Assembly (NCBI RefSeq): GCF_024497955.1
Contig: NZ_JANHKP010000005.1
Location: 186,001 to 250,000 of the forward strand
From: Streptomyces sp. C10-9-1
GTDB lineage: Bacteria > Actinomycetota > Actinomycetes > Streptomycetales > Streptomycetaceae
Direction: 5' to 3'
Length of the DNA: 64,000 nucleotides
In this document: piece after piece, positions 36,572 to 45,602 of the stretch
Numbering within the stretch: the stretch's first letter is position 1
How the letters are laid out: each line of letters begins with the position of its first letter
The notes under the pieces: generated by a model
What the model saw: the letters and a program-made list of their open reading frames with translations, nothing else
Database searches by the model: none
Told to the model about the DNA's origin: nothing
Made by a program: the position numbers and the translations under genes

Positions 36572-37384
36572 ATGGGACGCGAGTCGTGGCGCCCGGACGC
36601 CATCGACACCAAGGTGCCGAGCGTGGCACGCATGTACGACTACTTCCTGGGGGGCGACGACAACTACCAGTCGGACCGCGAGGCCTGCGCGGAACTGCTG
36701 AAGCAGGTGCCCAGCACCAAGGTGCTGGCCCTGAACAACCGCAGCTTCCTGCGCCGGGTGGTGCGGCTGCTCGCCAGCGAGTACGGCATCCGCCAGTTCG
36801 TCGACCACGGCTCCGGCCTGCCGACCCAGGACAACGTGCACCAGGTGGCGCAGGCCGTGGACCCGTCCTCGCGGGTGGTCTACGTCGACAACGACCCCAT
36901 CGTCCTGGCGCACGGCCGGGCGCTGCTCGACGAGAACGACCGCACGACCGTGATCCAGGCGGACATGCGGGACACGGACGGCATCTTCGGCCACGAGGAG
37001 ACGCGCCGCCTGATCGACTTCGAGCAGCCGGTGGCCGCCCTGTTCGTGTCGGTGCTGCACTGCATCCCCGACGAGGACGACCCCGCAGCGCTGGTGCGCC
37101 GGGTGGCGGAGCGCCTCGCCCCGGGCAGCTTCCTGGTCGTGTGCCAGCTGGTCAGCGACCGGGCGGAGATCCGGACCTTCGTCACGGACTTCATGGCGCA
37201 GGCGACCGGGGGGAACTGGGGCCGGGTCCGCGAGGAGCACGAGGTCACGCGCTTCTTCGACGGCCTGCAGATCCTGGAGCCGGGACTGGTGGAGGTCTCC
37301 ACCTGGCGGCCGGACACCGAACTCGCACCCGTGCAGCAGACGGACGAGTGGATCGAGTGGGGCGGGGTCGCCCGGCTGCCCTGA
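36572..37384 (+). CDS. SAM methyltransferase, DUF574 family (PF04672)
   Basis: A 270-residue protein of the actinobacterial DUF574 methyltransferase family. The family hallmarks are VPSVARMYDYFLGGDDNYQS near the N-terminus, FVDHGSGLPTQDNVHQVA as the altered SAM loop, VVYVDNDPIVLAHGRALL and LHCIPDEDDP. Streptomyces genomes carry dozens of copies, often next to XRE and DUF397 genes as here, and the biochemical role is unknown. ATG 36572 follows GGGTGAGA. It converges on the XRE regulator gene at 37486. Confidence 0.93.
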   Translation: MGRESWRPDAIDTKVPSVARMYDYFLGGDDNYQSDREACAELLKQVPSTKVLALNNRSFLRRVVRLLASEYGIRQFVDHGSGLPTQDNVHQVAQAVDPSSRVVYVDNDPIVLAHGRALLDENDRTTVIQADMRDTDGIFGHEETRRLIDFEQPVAALFVSVLHCIPDEDDPAALVRRVAERLAPGSFLVVCQLVSDRAEIRTFVTDFMAQATGGNWGRVREEHEVTRFFDGLQILEPGLVEVSTWRPDTELAPVQQTDEWIEWGGVARLP

Positions 37385-37485
37385 ACCCGCGGTCCGGTGC
37401 GGTCCGGCCCGGTGGGCACCCTGCCGGGTGCGCGCCGGGCCGCGCCGCCCCGGGCACCGGCGCCCGGCCGGGTCCGGCCCCGGAC

Positions 37486-38391
37486 TCAGCCGAGGGCCTC
37501 CAGGCTCGCCCGCAGCCGGGCCTCGGTCTCCTTCGGCGTGAGCGCGCAGGCCCCGAGGCGGTCGAGCATGTCGCGGTACTGCTCGACGGTGGCGGGCTTC
37601 TGCGTGAAGGTGCTGTCCGTGAGGTGCTCGATGTAGACGGCGTCCCTGAGGTCGCCCAGGGCGAAGCGCAGGTAGCTGACGCCGGTACCCACCCCCACGG
37701 AGGCGGTGACGTCCAGCGGGGCGATCTGGAGGGTCACCCGCGGGCGCTTCATCAGGGCGATCAGGTGGTGGAGCTGATCGCGCATCACCCGCTCCCCGCC
37801 GACCGACCGCATCAGCACGGACTCGTCGACCACCGCCCACAGGCGCGGGGCGTCCGGCAGGTCCAGCTGGCGCTGACGCTGCTGCCGCAGCTCGACACGG
37901 CGCCGGATCTCGTGGTCCAGCAGCCGACCCGGGCCCGAGCGGATGACGGCCTGGGTGTACTCGGGTGTCTGGAGCAGTCCGGGGATGTAGAAGGGCTCGT
38001 AGGTGCGGATGGTGGCGGCGGCACCCTCCAGCGCGACCAGCGGCGTGAAGAAGTCGGAGAGCACGTCGTTGAAGGACCGCCACCAGTCCGGTCGGCGGGA
38101 GGCGGCGACCAGCCGCATGAACTCGGAGACCCGCTCCTCCTCCTCGACGCCGTACAGTTCGAGCAGGGCGAGCGCGTCGGAGGGCTTGCAGCCGTGACGG
38201 CCGAGTTCGATGCGGCTGGTCTTGGACCGCGAGAAGCCGAGCTTGACGTCGACGTCGGCCGGGTCCGGCCCTGCCGCCGAGCGCAGTTCGCGCAGCTTGC
38301 CGCCCAGGATGAGCTTCAGGGCGGTCGGGTTGCCCTCGACCGCCCCCAGCGGCCGGACGAACAACGACGGGCTCGGGTCGGCGGCTGCCAT
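37486..38391 (-). CDS. XRE-family regulator with DUF5753 (WhiJ-like)
   Basis: A 301-residue DNA-binding protein. The N-terminal helix-turn-helix (about 25-85) has LGGKLRELRSAAGPDPADVD and GFSRSKTSRIELGRHGCKPS. The large C-terminal DUF5753 domain begins with the usual FYIPGLLQTPEYTQAVI and contains RRRVELRQQRQ. This architecture is that of WhiJ and its many paralogs, which work with small DUF397 proteins and often a small ATPase in controlling development and antibiotic production. The DUF397 gene follows 92 bases upstream on the same strand. ATG 38391 with AGGAG seven bases before it. Confidence 0.93.
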   Translation of the reverse strand: MAAADPSPSLFVRPLGAVEGNPTALKLILGGKLRELRSAAGPDPADVDVKLGFSRSKTSRIELGRHGCKPSDALALLELYGVEEEERVSEFMRLVAASRRPDWWRSFNDVLSDFFTPLVALEGAAATIRTYEPFYIPGLLQTPEYTQAVIRSGPGRLLDHEIRRRVELRQQRQRQLDLPDAPRLWAVVDESVLMRSVGGERVMRDQLHHLIALMKRPRVTLQIAPLDVTASVGVGTGVSYLRFALGDLRDAVYIEHLTDSTFTQKPATVEQYRDMLDRLGACALTPKETEARLRASLEALG

Positions 38392-38483
38392 CGCACGCTC
38401 CTGCGGAGACTACGGGAAGCAGTCAGTATCCCAGCCCGTCGCGCCGGACACCAAGGGCCGTTGGGCCCCGGGTCGGGCTACTT

Positions 38484-38726
38484 TCAGCCGACGACGGAGT
38501 CGAACTCGCCGTCTCTCGCGCCGGCCACGAACGCGGCGACCTCCTCGCGCGTATAGACCAGGGCCGGCCCCTCGGGGTCGCGGGAGTTGCGCACCGCGAT
38601 CCGGCCGCCGGGGAGCGTCGCCAGTTCCACGCAGTTGCCGGTGGCGTTGCTGTGACTGCTCTTGATCCATGCCGCACCGGCCAGGTCCCCGGCCGGCATC
38701 CCGTTGGTGAACTCCACTCGCGCCAT
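38484..38726 (-). CDS. DUF397 protein
   Basis: An 80-residue small protein with the DUF397 core: AAWIKSSHSNATGNCVELAT, GRIAVRNSRDPEGPALVYT and EEVAAFVAGARDGEFD. DUF397 proteins pair with WhiJ-type XRE regulators and are thought to antagonise them. Start ATG 38726 begins MARVEFTNGM. It is the first gene before the XRE regulator on this strand and divergent from the ATPase at 38863, so the three form one regulatory set. Cysteine in GNCVEL is conserved in the family. Confidence 0.92.
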   Translation of the reverse strand: MARVEFTNGMPAGDLAGAAWIKSSHSNATGNCVELATLPGGRIAVRNSRDPEGPALVYTREEVAAFVAGARDGEFDSVVG

Positions 38727-38765
38727 CCCCTCGCTCGCTCGTACTCCGGTTACGCGAATCCGCCA

Positions 38766-38787
38766 CTGCAATCCCAGCTGCAATTGC
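38766..38787. promoter_or_regulatory. CTGCAAT repeats in DUF397/ATPase divergent promoter
   Basis: In the relatively A/T-rich 136-base gap between DUF397 and the ATPase there are two direct copies of CTGCAAT (38766-38772 and 38778-38784), 12 bases apart, the second overlapping the palindrome GCAATTGC (38780-38787). A candidate binding site of the neighbouring XRE regulator. Confidence 0.35.
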
Positions 38788-38862
38788 ATCGCGGAACACG
38801 CCTCGACAATACTCGTCCCGCGCCGACTGTCGAATAGCGAATCATGCAGGGAGACATGACCC

Positions 38863-39423
38863 GTGACGATCCATCGGCAGAACCGCCGCCCCTGCGGCAC
38901 CCCCGCCACCGAGGCACCTGCGCACCCCCCGGCGCCCGCACCACCGCCGCAGCGGCCGTCCTCGCTCTGCTCCCACCGGCCCGGATGCGGCCCGGGCGGC
39001 CGGGAGCTGCCGGGAGGCTTCGCCGCCTGCGGCCTGTCCGGCCACCCGCGCAACGCGGGGCAGGCCCGGCGGTTCGTCACCGACACCCTCGACGCCTGGT
39101 CCCTGGCGGCGCTCGGCCCGGACACGGAGCTGGTCGTGACCGAACTCGTCTCGAACGCCGTCCGCCACGGACTGGGCACGGAGGCGGCCGCGACCGCATT
39201 CCCCGTGTGGCTGGGCCTGTTCCGGCACCCGGGGCACCTGGTCTGCGCCGTGGCGGACCCCAGCCCCGCACCACCCCGCCCGCGCGAGGCGGGCGACTGC
39301 GCGACGGGCGGCCGCGGGCTCGCCCTGATCGGGGCGCTCAGCGACGCCTGGTCCTGGTGCCCGACCGCCCCCCACGGCAAGACGGTCTGGGCGTCACTGC
39401 CGCTCCCCCGGACGGGGGCGTGA
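38863..39423 (+). CDS. RsbW-like ATP-binding protein
   Basis: A 186-residue protein with a single HATPase domain of the anti-sigma factor kinase type in residues 60-180. The N-box is LVVTELVSNAVRHG and the glycine box GRGLALIGALSDAW; the last strand is KTVWASLPL. Residues 1-55 are Pro-rich and disordered. In Streptomyces such proteins accompany XRE/DUF397 pairs, and may phosphorylate an anti-sigma antagonist or act as nucleotide-dependent regulators. GTG 38863 follows AGGGAGA by about nine bases. The CxxC-like cysteines near the start (SLCSHRPGC) are unusual. Confidence 0.85.
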   Translation: MTIHRQNRRPCGTPATEAPAHPPAPAPPPQRPSSLCSHRPGCGPGGRELPGGFAACGLSGHPRNAGQARRFVTDTLDAWSLAALGPDTELVVTELVSNAVRHGLGTEAAATAFPVWLGLFRHPGHLVCAVADPSPAPPRPREAGDCATGGRGLALIGALSDAWSWCPTAPHGKTVWASLPLPRTGA

Positions 39424-39508
39424 GCCGCCCCGGGACGGCGGGAACGCGCACGGACGGCAGCGGAACCGGCACCGACCGCCTCGGGGCCTCCCTCTGGAAA
39501 AGTCCGTG

Positions 39509-40327
39509 ATGTCCGATACGATGGAACACCTGATCGATCTCCGGCCCGATGCCGGGGACCGCTCCCGGCGCCCGCCGCGAGGGCGCCCTCCCCCGTCCCC
39601 GGCCCGGATCCGGATTCCCATGAGACCGCTGCGCCCCGTCACCGCCGTGCTGGCCGGAGTCTGCGCGTCCGCCGCGCTCGCCGCGGGCTGCGCCGCGCCC
39701 TCCGCTCCCCCCTCGGGGTCCGACCGCCCCGCGGCCGCCGCGGGGGCCCCGGACACCGGGGCCGCTCGCGCCGCCGCACGCGAAGCGCCCTCGGAGCCGT
39801 CGCCCGCCCCCGAGGACGCCCGCACCCGCACGGCGCTGCTGTCCGTGCCCGCGATCGGCCTGGAGGACCTCCGGGTCGTGCCGTACGAGGGGACCACCGA
39901 CGACTGGCCCGGCACCCGGATACAGGACCGCGGGGTCGCGGCCAGCCCCTACGGGCCGGACGGCGGTGTGGGCCCCGGGCAGGTCGGCAACTACCTGGTG
40001 ACCGCGCACCGCCTCTCGGCGGGCGGTCCGCTGCGCGACCTGCCCTCGCTGGAGGCGGGCGACGTGGTGCGGGTGTCCGACGGGAAGCGCGTGTACGAGT
40101 ACGAGATCACCGAGACCCGGTGGACCTCGTTCCGGTCCGAGCGCTCGCTCGCCGAGCAGCGGGCCGCGGTTCCCGGCCATCCCGGTGAGCGCCCCACCCG
40201 GGCGATGATCACCCTGTCGACCTGCGCGACGCCGGAGGACGACGCCGCGGGCAACTACTGGCGCGACGACCGGGGCAACCCCGAGCACCGCATCGACAAG
40301 GTGGGCGTGCTGCGCGCCACCCGCTGA
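39509..40327 (+). CDS. Sortase-family transpeptidase with lipobox
   Basis: A 272-residue extracytoplasmic sortase-fold protein. Catalytic residues are His167 in TAHR, Cys239 in TLSTCAT and Arg261 in RIDKVGVL. The N-terminal anchor at about 40-61 is hydrophobic and ends LAAGC, a good lipobox, so it may be a lipoprotein and not a simple membrane-anchored sortase; ATG 39620 would give a plain signal sequence, while ATG 39509 with GGAAAAG adds 37 basic cytoplasmic residues. A Pro/Ala-rich linker follows to 105. No sortase substrate with an LPxTG or LAxTG signal is adjacent. Most similar to the class E/F type of actinomycetes. Confidence 0.88.
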   Translation: MSDTMEHLIDLRPDAGDRSRRPPRGRPPPSPARIRIPMRPLRPVTAVLAGVCASAALAAGCAAPSAPPSGSDRPAAAAGAPDTGAARAAAREAPSEPSPAPEDARTRTALLSVPAIGLEDLRVVPYEGTTDDWPGTRIQDRGVAASPYGPDGGVGPGQVGNYLVTAHRLSAGGPLRDLPSLEAGDVVRVSDGKRVYEYEITETRWTSFRSERSLAEQRAAVPGHPGERPTRAMITLSTCATPEDDAAGNYWRDDRGNPEHRIDKVGVLRATR

Positions 40328-40337
40328 GCCGGCCGAC

Positions 40338-40364
40338 CGGCCCGCGGCACCGCCCGGCGGGCCG
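40338..40364. terminator. Short stem between convergent sortase and SDR genes
   Basis: An 8-bp inverted repeat CGGCCCGC (40338-40345 with 40357-40364) and an 11-base loop in the 40-base gap between two convergent genes. Confidence 0.5.
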
Positions 40365-40367
40365 CCC

Positions 40368-41105
40368 TCACATGCCCCCGGCGACCCGGAGCACCGCGCC
40401 CGTCGTGAAGGACGCGTCCTCGGACAGCAGCCAGGCCACGGCCACCGAGATCTCGTCCGGGCGGCCGGCGCGGCCGAGGGGGATCGCCCGCGCCACCCTC
40501 TCGGGCCGGTCCGGGTCCTCGTGGAAGCCGGTCCGGACGGTGCCGGGCGCCACGCAGTTGACCCTGATCCCGGCGGCGGCGACCTCCTTGGCGAGGCCGA
40601 CGGTCAGGGTGTCGACCGCCGCCTTGGCCGCCGCGTAGTGGACGTACTCTCCCGGGCTGCCCAGGGTGGCGGCCGCGGAGGAGACGTTCACGATGGCGCC
40701 GCCGCCCGCGGCGGTCATGTCCCGTACGGCGCGGCGGGCGCACAGCAGGTACCCGAGGACGTTGACCTCCAGCGCCCGGCGCATGCCCTCGGCGTCCGCG
40801 TCGGCGAGCGGCCCGTAGGGGCCCGGCACCCCGGCGTTGTTCACCAGGCCGGTCACGGTGCCCAGCCCGGCGGCCCGGTCGAACAGGGCGTCCACCGCCC
40901 GCTCGTCGGCGGTGTCGACGGCCACGGCCACCGCGCGGCCGCCCGCGGCGGCGACGGCCGCCTCGACCCGCCGGGCCGCCTCGCGGTCGCTGCGGTAGCC
41001 GACGACCAGGTCGTGCCCTCCGGCCGCCAGACGCGCGCAGACCGCGGCTCCGATCCCCCGGCTGCCCCCGGTCACCACGGTCAGCCGCCGCTCACGTCCC
41101 GCCAT
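40368..41105 (-). CDS. SDR-family oxidoreductase (FabG-like)
   Basis: A 245-residue classical short-chain dehydrogenase/reductase. Cofactor motif VVTGGSRGIGAAVCARL, NNAG in LVNNAGVPGPYG, catalytic Ser in VNVSSAAATLG, and YxxxK in YVHYAAAKAAVDTL are all present. The Arg in GYRSDREAARR favours NADPH. It resembles 3-oxoacyl-ACP reductases but such SDRs act on many alcohols. ATG 41105 follows GAGGAGG. Single gene; the upstream 189-base gap leads to the permease gene end. Confidence 0.92.
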   Translation of the reverse strand: MAGRERRLTVVTGGSRGIGAAVCARLAAGGHDLVVGYRSDREAARRVEAAVAAAGGRAVAVAVDTADERAVDALFDRAAGLGTVTGLVNNAGVPGPYGPLADADAEGMRRALEVNVLGYLLCARRAVRDMTAAGGGAIVNVSSAAATLGSPGEYVHYAAAKAAVDTLTVGLAKEVAAAGIRVNCVAPGTVRTGFHEDPDRPERVARAIPLGRAGRPDEISVAVAWLLSEDASFTTGAVLRVAGGM

Positions 41106-41294
41106 CGCGTCCTCCTCGTTCGCACTCCGTGCTCCGGTGCCGTGCGCTCCGGACGGCCGGTCCCGGGGCGTGGTGGCCGCCCGCGGCCGGGGAGCGCAGG
41201 ACACGCGGCGGGTGTCCGTCTGCCGGACCCGCCGCGCCGTGAGGGATCGTACGGCCCGCTCCCCCGCGGTGCGGCCCGGCTGCGGGGCCGGCCG

Positions 41295-42254
41295 TCACCG
41301 CACCGCGAGGGGCACGAGGTAGCCGACGGCCATGGCGACGCCGACGACGGCGAGGGTGTACGCGGCCAGCAGCCGGGGTGGCAGCAGTCTGCCGAGCAGG
41401 CCCAGTTCGGGCACGTTGACTCCCGCCGCGGAGATCACCAGGGCGAACACGGCTCCCAGGGCCATGCCGCCCGAGTGGAGGGCGGAGGCGATCGGGAGGA
41501 ACGCCTCCGTGGAGACGTAGAAGGGGACGCCCAGCAGAGCGGCGACCGGCACCGCGAGGGGGTTGCCCGAGCCCGACCAGCGGGCGACGAGGTCCTGCGG
41601 CACGAAACCGACGATCGCGGCGGCGATGATCACGGCGAGCACCATCGGCACCGCAAGCCCCCGTGCCAGGTCCAGCGCGTAGCGCAGAGCCGACCGGGCT
41701 TCGGCGCGCCGGCCCCGCCAGGGGGACTCGTCGCCGAAGGGATCCGGCGCGCCGCAGTCAGGGGCGCCGCCGGGCCCCCGGATGCCGGCCGGCGGTGCCA
41801 CGTGCCCGGCCGGTGCCCGGGCAGGCGTCAGGTGGCGCTCCAGGTGGGCGGCGTCCGCGGCGAGGGCGGCCGACAGCACGGCGGCGAAGGCGACCACCGC
41901 GTAGGCGAGCGTGGCCTGCCATCCGAACAGCGCGAGCAGCACCCCCACGACGATCGGGTCGAGCAGGGGGGAGGCCAGCAGGAAGCCGGCGATCGTGGCC
42001 GTCCGGATGCGGGCGTCGATCATCCCGGCCACCACGGGGATCGCCGAGTACGAGCAGAACGGCGTGAGGAAGCCGAGCAGGATGCCCTTCAGCGCGCCGC
42101 GCAGCCGGCCGCCCCCGAGCCAGTCGCGCAGCCGGGCGACCCCGATCCGCCGGGCGGCGAAGGCCAGCAGTACCGCGACGGCCACCACGAGGACCGCCAG
42201 TTCGGCCAGCAGCACCGCGCACTGCAGGGCCGCCTCGGCCATCCGCTCACCCAC
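41295..42254 (-). CDS. Permease of the DUF318/ArsP-like family
   Basis: A membrane protein of 315-319 residues with about eight helices in two repeats. The family motif near the end of the third helix is GFLTPFCSYSAIPVVAG, where a tyrosine replaces the second cysteine commonly found in TPFCSCS; GVPFYVSTEAFLPIASAL is the matching motif in the second half. DUF318 permeases export metalloids such as organoarsenicals in ArsP, or transport other metals. The gene overlaps the stop of the ArsR regulator by eight bases if GTG 42254 is used; ATG 42242 is an alternative. The regulator and transporter clearly form one operon. The substrate is unknown. Confidence 0.88.
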   Translation of the reverse strand: MGERMAEAALQCAVLLAELAVLVVAVAVLLAFAARRIGVARLRDWLGGGRLRGALKGILLGFLTPFCSYSAIPVVAGMIDARIRTATIAGFLLASPLLDPIVVGVLLALFGWQATLAYAVVAFAAVLSAALAADAAHLERHLTPARAPAGHVAPPAGIRGPGGAPDCGAPDPFGDESPWRGRRAEARSALRYALDLARGLAVPMVLAVIIAAAIVGFVPQDLVARWSGSGNPLAVPVAALLGVPFYVSTEAFLPIASALHSGGMALGAVFALVISAAGVNVPELGLLGRLLPPRLLAAYTLAVVGVAMAVGYLVPLAVR

Positions 42255-42603
42255 CGCCGGTCCCCGCCTGCCACGGCGCCAGCGTGTGGCTCCTGCTGTC
42301 GACCCTCACCGGGGCCTGCCCCATGACCACCTCGGCGGCGGAGGGGAACCCGGCCAGGCAGTCGGGGTTCACCCGCACACGACTGGAGGTCCCCACACGC
42401 TCGACGAACACGAACTCCAGCTCGGCGAGCCGCCGGACGTGCCCGGAGACGGTCGGCTGGCCCACCCCGACCCCGGCGGCGAGGGCGCCGACGGTCATGG
42501 GCTGCCGGGCGGTGGCCAGCAGGTGGAGCAGTTGCAGACGGGTCGGGTCGGCCAGGCACCCGAACCAGCTTGCGTACGCCTCGGCGTCGGCGCGGTCCAG
42601 CAT
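42247..42603 (-). CDS. ArsR-family metal-type regulator
   Basis: A 118-residue winged-helix repressor. It starts MLDRADAEAYASWFGCLADP, then TRLQLLHLLA and the recognition helix in AAGVGVGQPTVSGHVRRLAE, followed by the wing GTSSRVRVNPDCLAGF. Two cysteines (Cys16 approximately, and the one in NPDC) and a C-terminal His might bind metal, but the classical ELCVCD motif of ArsR is absent. ATG 42603 follows GAAAGGGG; a further in-frame ATG lies at 42618. It precedes the permease with overlapping ends, and its own start region contains nested inverted repeats suited to autoregulation. Confidence 0.9.
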   Translation of the reverse strand: MLDRADAEAYASWFGCLADPTRLQLLHLLATARQPMTVGALAAGVGVGQPTVSGHVRRLAELEFVFVERVGTSSRVRVNPDCLAGFPSAAEVVMGQAPVRVDSRSHTLAPWQAGTGGG

Positions 42604-42610
42604 CACGGCC

Positions 42611-42645
42611 CCTTTCATCGCTCATCGGCGATGATACATGAAAGG
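42611..42645. promoter_or_regulatory. Nested inverted repeats at the arsR start
   Basis: An outer inverted repeat CCTTTCAT (42611-42618) with ATGAAAGG (42638-42645) encloses an inner perfect one, TCATCGGCGATGA (42622-42634), with a further TCATCG at 42615-42620. The element covers the ribosome binding site region and leader of the ArsR gene, as expected for an ArsR operator. The adjoining 180 bases to the MMPL gene end hold nothing else that I recognise. Confidence 0.6.
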
Positions 42646-42825
42646 GGTACGCGCGGACCTCCGCCGGGCGCGAGGGACGCGCGGGACCGTGTGCGGCCGC
42701 CCGGCGGGACCCGGCGGCCCGGCCGCGCGGGAGGACGGTCCGTTCGCGCTCCGCCGCGGCGGCGCCGGCGGCAGGTCCGCGGCCCCGGGAGCCCGCCCGG
42801 CCGGCGCGGCGGCACCCGGGTCCGG

Positions 42826-45105
42826 TCAGGGGCGCGACCCGGGACGCGCGGCCCCGGCGGCCTCGCCCTCGGGATCGACGTGGGGCAGGATCCGGTCCAG
42901 CCAGCGCGGCGTCCACCATGCGGACTTGCCGAGCAGGGTCATGGCGGCCGGCACCAGCAGCAGCCGGACCACGGTGGCGTCGATGAGCACACTCGCCGCC
43001 AGCCCGAGACCCAGCATCTTGACCACGATGTTGTCGCTGATGAGGAAGGCCGCGAAGACGCTGACCATGATCAGAGCCGCACAGGTGATCACCCGGGCCG
43101 TGATCTCCAGCGCGTGGGCCACGCTGGCCTTCGCCTCGCCCGTGCGCAGCCAGGCCTCGTGGACCCGGGAGAGCAGGAAGATCTCGTAGTCCATGCTGAG
43201 CCCGAAGACGATGGCGAACATCATCATCGGCACGTAGCTCTCGATGGGCACCTTGCCCGACACCCCCAGCGCGGGGCCGCCCCAGCCCCATTGGAAGACG
43301 GCCACCAGGACGCCGTAGGAGGCGGCGATGGAGAGCACGTTCAGCACGGCGGCCTTCACGGCGACCAGCACTCCGCGGAAGACGGTCAGGATGACGAGGA
43401 AGGCCAGCCCGACGACGACGGCGATGATCAGGGGCAGCCGGCTGGAGACGATGTCGAGGAAGTCGACCTGCGCGGCCGTGGTGCCGGTGACGTAGGTGCT
43501 GGCCGCCGTGCCCTCGACGGCGCCCGGCAGGACGTCGTCGGAGAGGTGGTTGGTCAGCTGCGTGGTGCGCTCGTCCTGGGGCGCGGCGACGGAGTAGGCG
43601 GTCGCGATCAGCACGTCCTGGTCGGAGGTGGGCCGGGGCGTGGTGATGGTGAGGGCGTTCGGCACGTCCTTCAGGGCGTCCTGGAGCTTGGTGGCCAGCT
43701 CCGAGCGGTCCGAGGCGGGCACGTCGGTCTGGTCGACGACGAGGGTCAGCGGGCCGTTGGAGCCGGGCCCGAAGGCGGCGGACATGAGGTCGTAGGCCCG
43801 CCGGTCGGTGAAGGACTTGGGGTCGGCGCCGTCGCCGATGTGGCCGAGCTGGATGGAGAACAGCGGGATCGCCAGCACCGCGAGCACGGCGATCCCGCCC
43901 CCGAGGTACCACCAGGGGCGGCGCTCCACGCGCTGGGCGTAGCGGTGCCAGGTGCCGGTCGCCTGCTCGCCGGGGCCCGCGTCGGTCTCCGCGACCGGCT
44001 TGCGCACGTGGTACCGGTCGAGGGCGCGGCCCATCAGTCCCAGCAGGGCGGGGACGAGGGTGAGCGCGCCGAGGACGGCGGTCACCACGGTCACGGCCGC
44101 GGCCAGGCCGAGTTTGCCGATGAAGGCGAGGCCGGAGACCCACAGGCCGGACAGGGCGATCACGACGGTGGTGCCGGAGACGAGGACGGCGCGCCCGCTG
44201 GTGGCCGCGGCCGTGCCGGCGGCGGCCACCGGGTCCATGCCGTGCATCAGGTTCTGGCGGTGCCGGGTGATCAGGAACAGGGCGTAGTCGATGCCGACGC
44301 CGAGCCCGATCATGGTGGCGAGGGTGGGCGACACGGTGGCGAAGGTGGTCGCCGCGGCGAGCAGGCCCAGCAGGCCCAGCCCGCACACCACCGCGACGAG
44401 CGCGGAGAGGAGCGGGAGGACGGCGGCGATCACGCTGCCGAAGCCGATGAGCAGCACCAGGATCGCCACGCCGAAGCCGATGGCCTCGCTGAGGCGGTCG
44501 TCGGGCTGGGGGCGGGCCAGTTCGCCGAGGGTGCCGCCGTACTCGACCGTCACTCCCGCCGAGCGCATCGGCTGGACGGCCTCGTCCACTCCGTCGAGGT
44601 AGGAGCTGCCGAGGGTGGAGGGCTGAGTGTCGAAGCGGATCGTGATGTAGGCGGTCCTGCCGTCCGTGGAGAGCGGGCCGACGTCGGGCGTGCCCGCGGG
44701 CTGCGAGGGCGGCTGGGAGCCGGGCGGGGGCAGCGGGTCCTGGACGGCCAGCACGTGGGGCAGCTTCTCCAGGTCGCCGACGGACTGGGTGATCGGGGAG
44801 GCGCTGTCGGTCAGCGGCTTGTCCGGGTCGTTGAGGACGATCTGGGCGCTGTAGCCGCCGGCGGCGGGCTCGTGGGCGCGCAGCACGTCGAGCCCTTCCT
44901 GCGACTGCGTGCCGGGCAGGGCGAAGTTGTCCGAGTAGCTGCCGCCGAACGCCCGGTCCAGGCCCTGGGCGGCGGCGAGGGCCGCGACCCACAGCACGAG
45001 GACGACGACCGCGCGGCGGGCGCACCACTCGCCGGTGCGGCGCAGCAGCCCCGTCGGGTGCGCGCGGTCCGGCGGGGCGGGAGGGGGTGGTGCCTGCGAC
45101 GGCAT
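42826..45105 (-). CDS. MMPL-family transporter (RND superfamily)
   Basis: A 759-residue inner-membrane exporter of the MmpL/ActII-3 type. It has two equal halves, each with one helix, a large external loop and five more helices. Helix 1 is in [19 protein letters not shown]; the first half has [20 protein letters not shown] and the second [20 protein letters not shown], the two repeated Asp-Tyr motifs that carry protons. Relatives export lipids, siderophores or antibiotics. ATG 45105 has GGGAG seven bases upstream. No regulator is adjacent; the small charged protein gene is 136 bases upstream. Confidence 0.93.
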   Translation of the reverse strand: MPSQAPPPPAPPDRAHPTGLLRRTGEWCARRAVVVLVLWVAALAAAQGLDRAFGGSYSDNFALPGTQSQEGLDVLRAHEPAAGGYSAQIVLNDPDKPLTDSASPITQSVGDLEKLPHVLAVQDPLPPPGSQPPSQPAGTPDVGPLSTDGRTAYITIRFDTQPSTLGSSYLDGVDEAVQPMRSAGVTVEYGGTLGELARPQPDDRLSEAIGFGVAILVLLIGFGSVIAAVLPLLSALVAVVCGLGLLGLLAAATTFATVSPTLATMIGLGVGIDYALFLITRHRQNLMHGMDPVAAAGTAAATSGRAVLVSGTTVVIALSGLWVSGLAFIGKLGLAAAVTVVTAVLGALTLVPALLGLMGRALDRYHVRKPVAETDAGPGEQATGTWHRYAQRVERRPWWYLGGGIAVLAVLAIPLFSIQLGHIGDGADPKSFTDRRAYDLMSAAFGPGSNGPLTLVVDQTDVPASDRSELATKLQDALKDVPNALTITTPRPTSDQDVLIATAYSVAAPQDERTTQLTNHLSDDVLPGAVEGTAASTYVTGTTAAQVDFLDIVSSRLPLIIAVVVGLAFLVILTVFRGVLVAVKAAVLNVLSIAASYGVLVAVFQWGWGGPALGVSGKVPIESYVPMMMFAIVFGLSMDYEIFLLSRVHEAWLRTGEAKASVAHALEITARVITCAALIMVSVFAAFLISDNIVVKMLGLGLAASVLIDATVVRLLLVPAAMTLLGKSAWWTPRWLDRILPHVDPEGEAAGAARPGSRP

Positions 45106-45240
45106 ACGGCTGCTCCCGTAGGGGTGGGGGCCGGTGGGACGGGACGGCGTCACGGCCGGGGACCGACCGGGCGGGCGGTGCTCCCGCCGACGGGGCGGGG
45201 GCGCGCCCTCGGCTGCGCCCCCGCCCTGGACGGGCCCGGA

Positions 45241-45423
45241 TCAGCTCCGGCGGTCCCGGTCCTCGTCCAGCATCTCCTGGCGCGGCTCGCGCTCCGGGCG
45301 GCCGCGCTCCTGCCGGTCGGGCTCGCGGGACTCACGGCCGCGCTCCCTGCCCTCGCCCATGCGCTTCTGGGCCTCGGCCTTGAGCTGTTCGGCCTTGTCC
45401 TGGAACTGGTCCTTGATACCCAT
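45241..45423 (-). CDS. Small highly charged CsbD-like protein
   Basis: A 60-residue hydrophilic protein beginning MGIKDQFQDKAEQLKAEAQK, followed by a Glu/Arg repeat-like region (ERGRESREPDRQERGRPERE) and ending acidic. It has no hydrophobic core and should be a long helix or disordered. The start resembles CsbD-type stress proteins and similar small proteins common in Streptomyces. The excellent site GAAGGAGA lies five to six bases before ATG 45423, implying high expression. It is alone, 136 bases before the MMPL gene. Function is not known; stress protection is a guess. Confidence 0.75.
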   Translation of the reverse strand: MGIKDQFQDKAEQLKAEAQKRMGEGRERGRESREPDRQERGRPEREPRQEMLDEDRDRRS

Positions 45424-45602
45424 CGGTCTCTCCTTCGAGCTGGTCGATGTGGGCGGACTCAGCCTTGCACGGCAGGACACCGCACGCATATCAGAGCAAT
45501 ACGGACAGTCACTCGGGCCGCCGCGCTCCAACCCGGCCCGGCCCGCGGCCAGTCGGCGCCCCGCGGCACCCACCCCTCTGCGGCACGGCGGCCGGGACGG
45601 GC

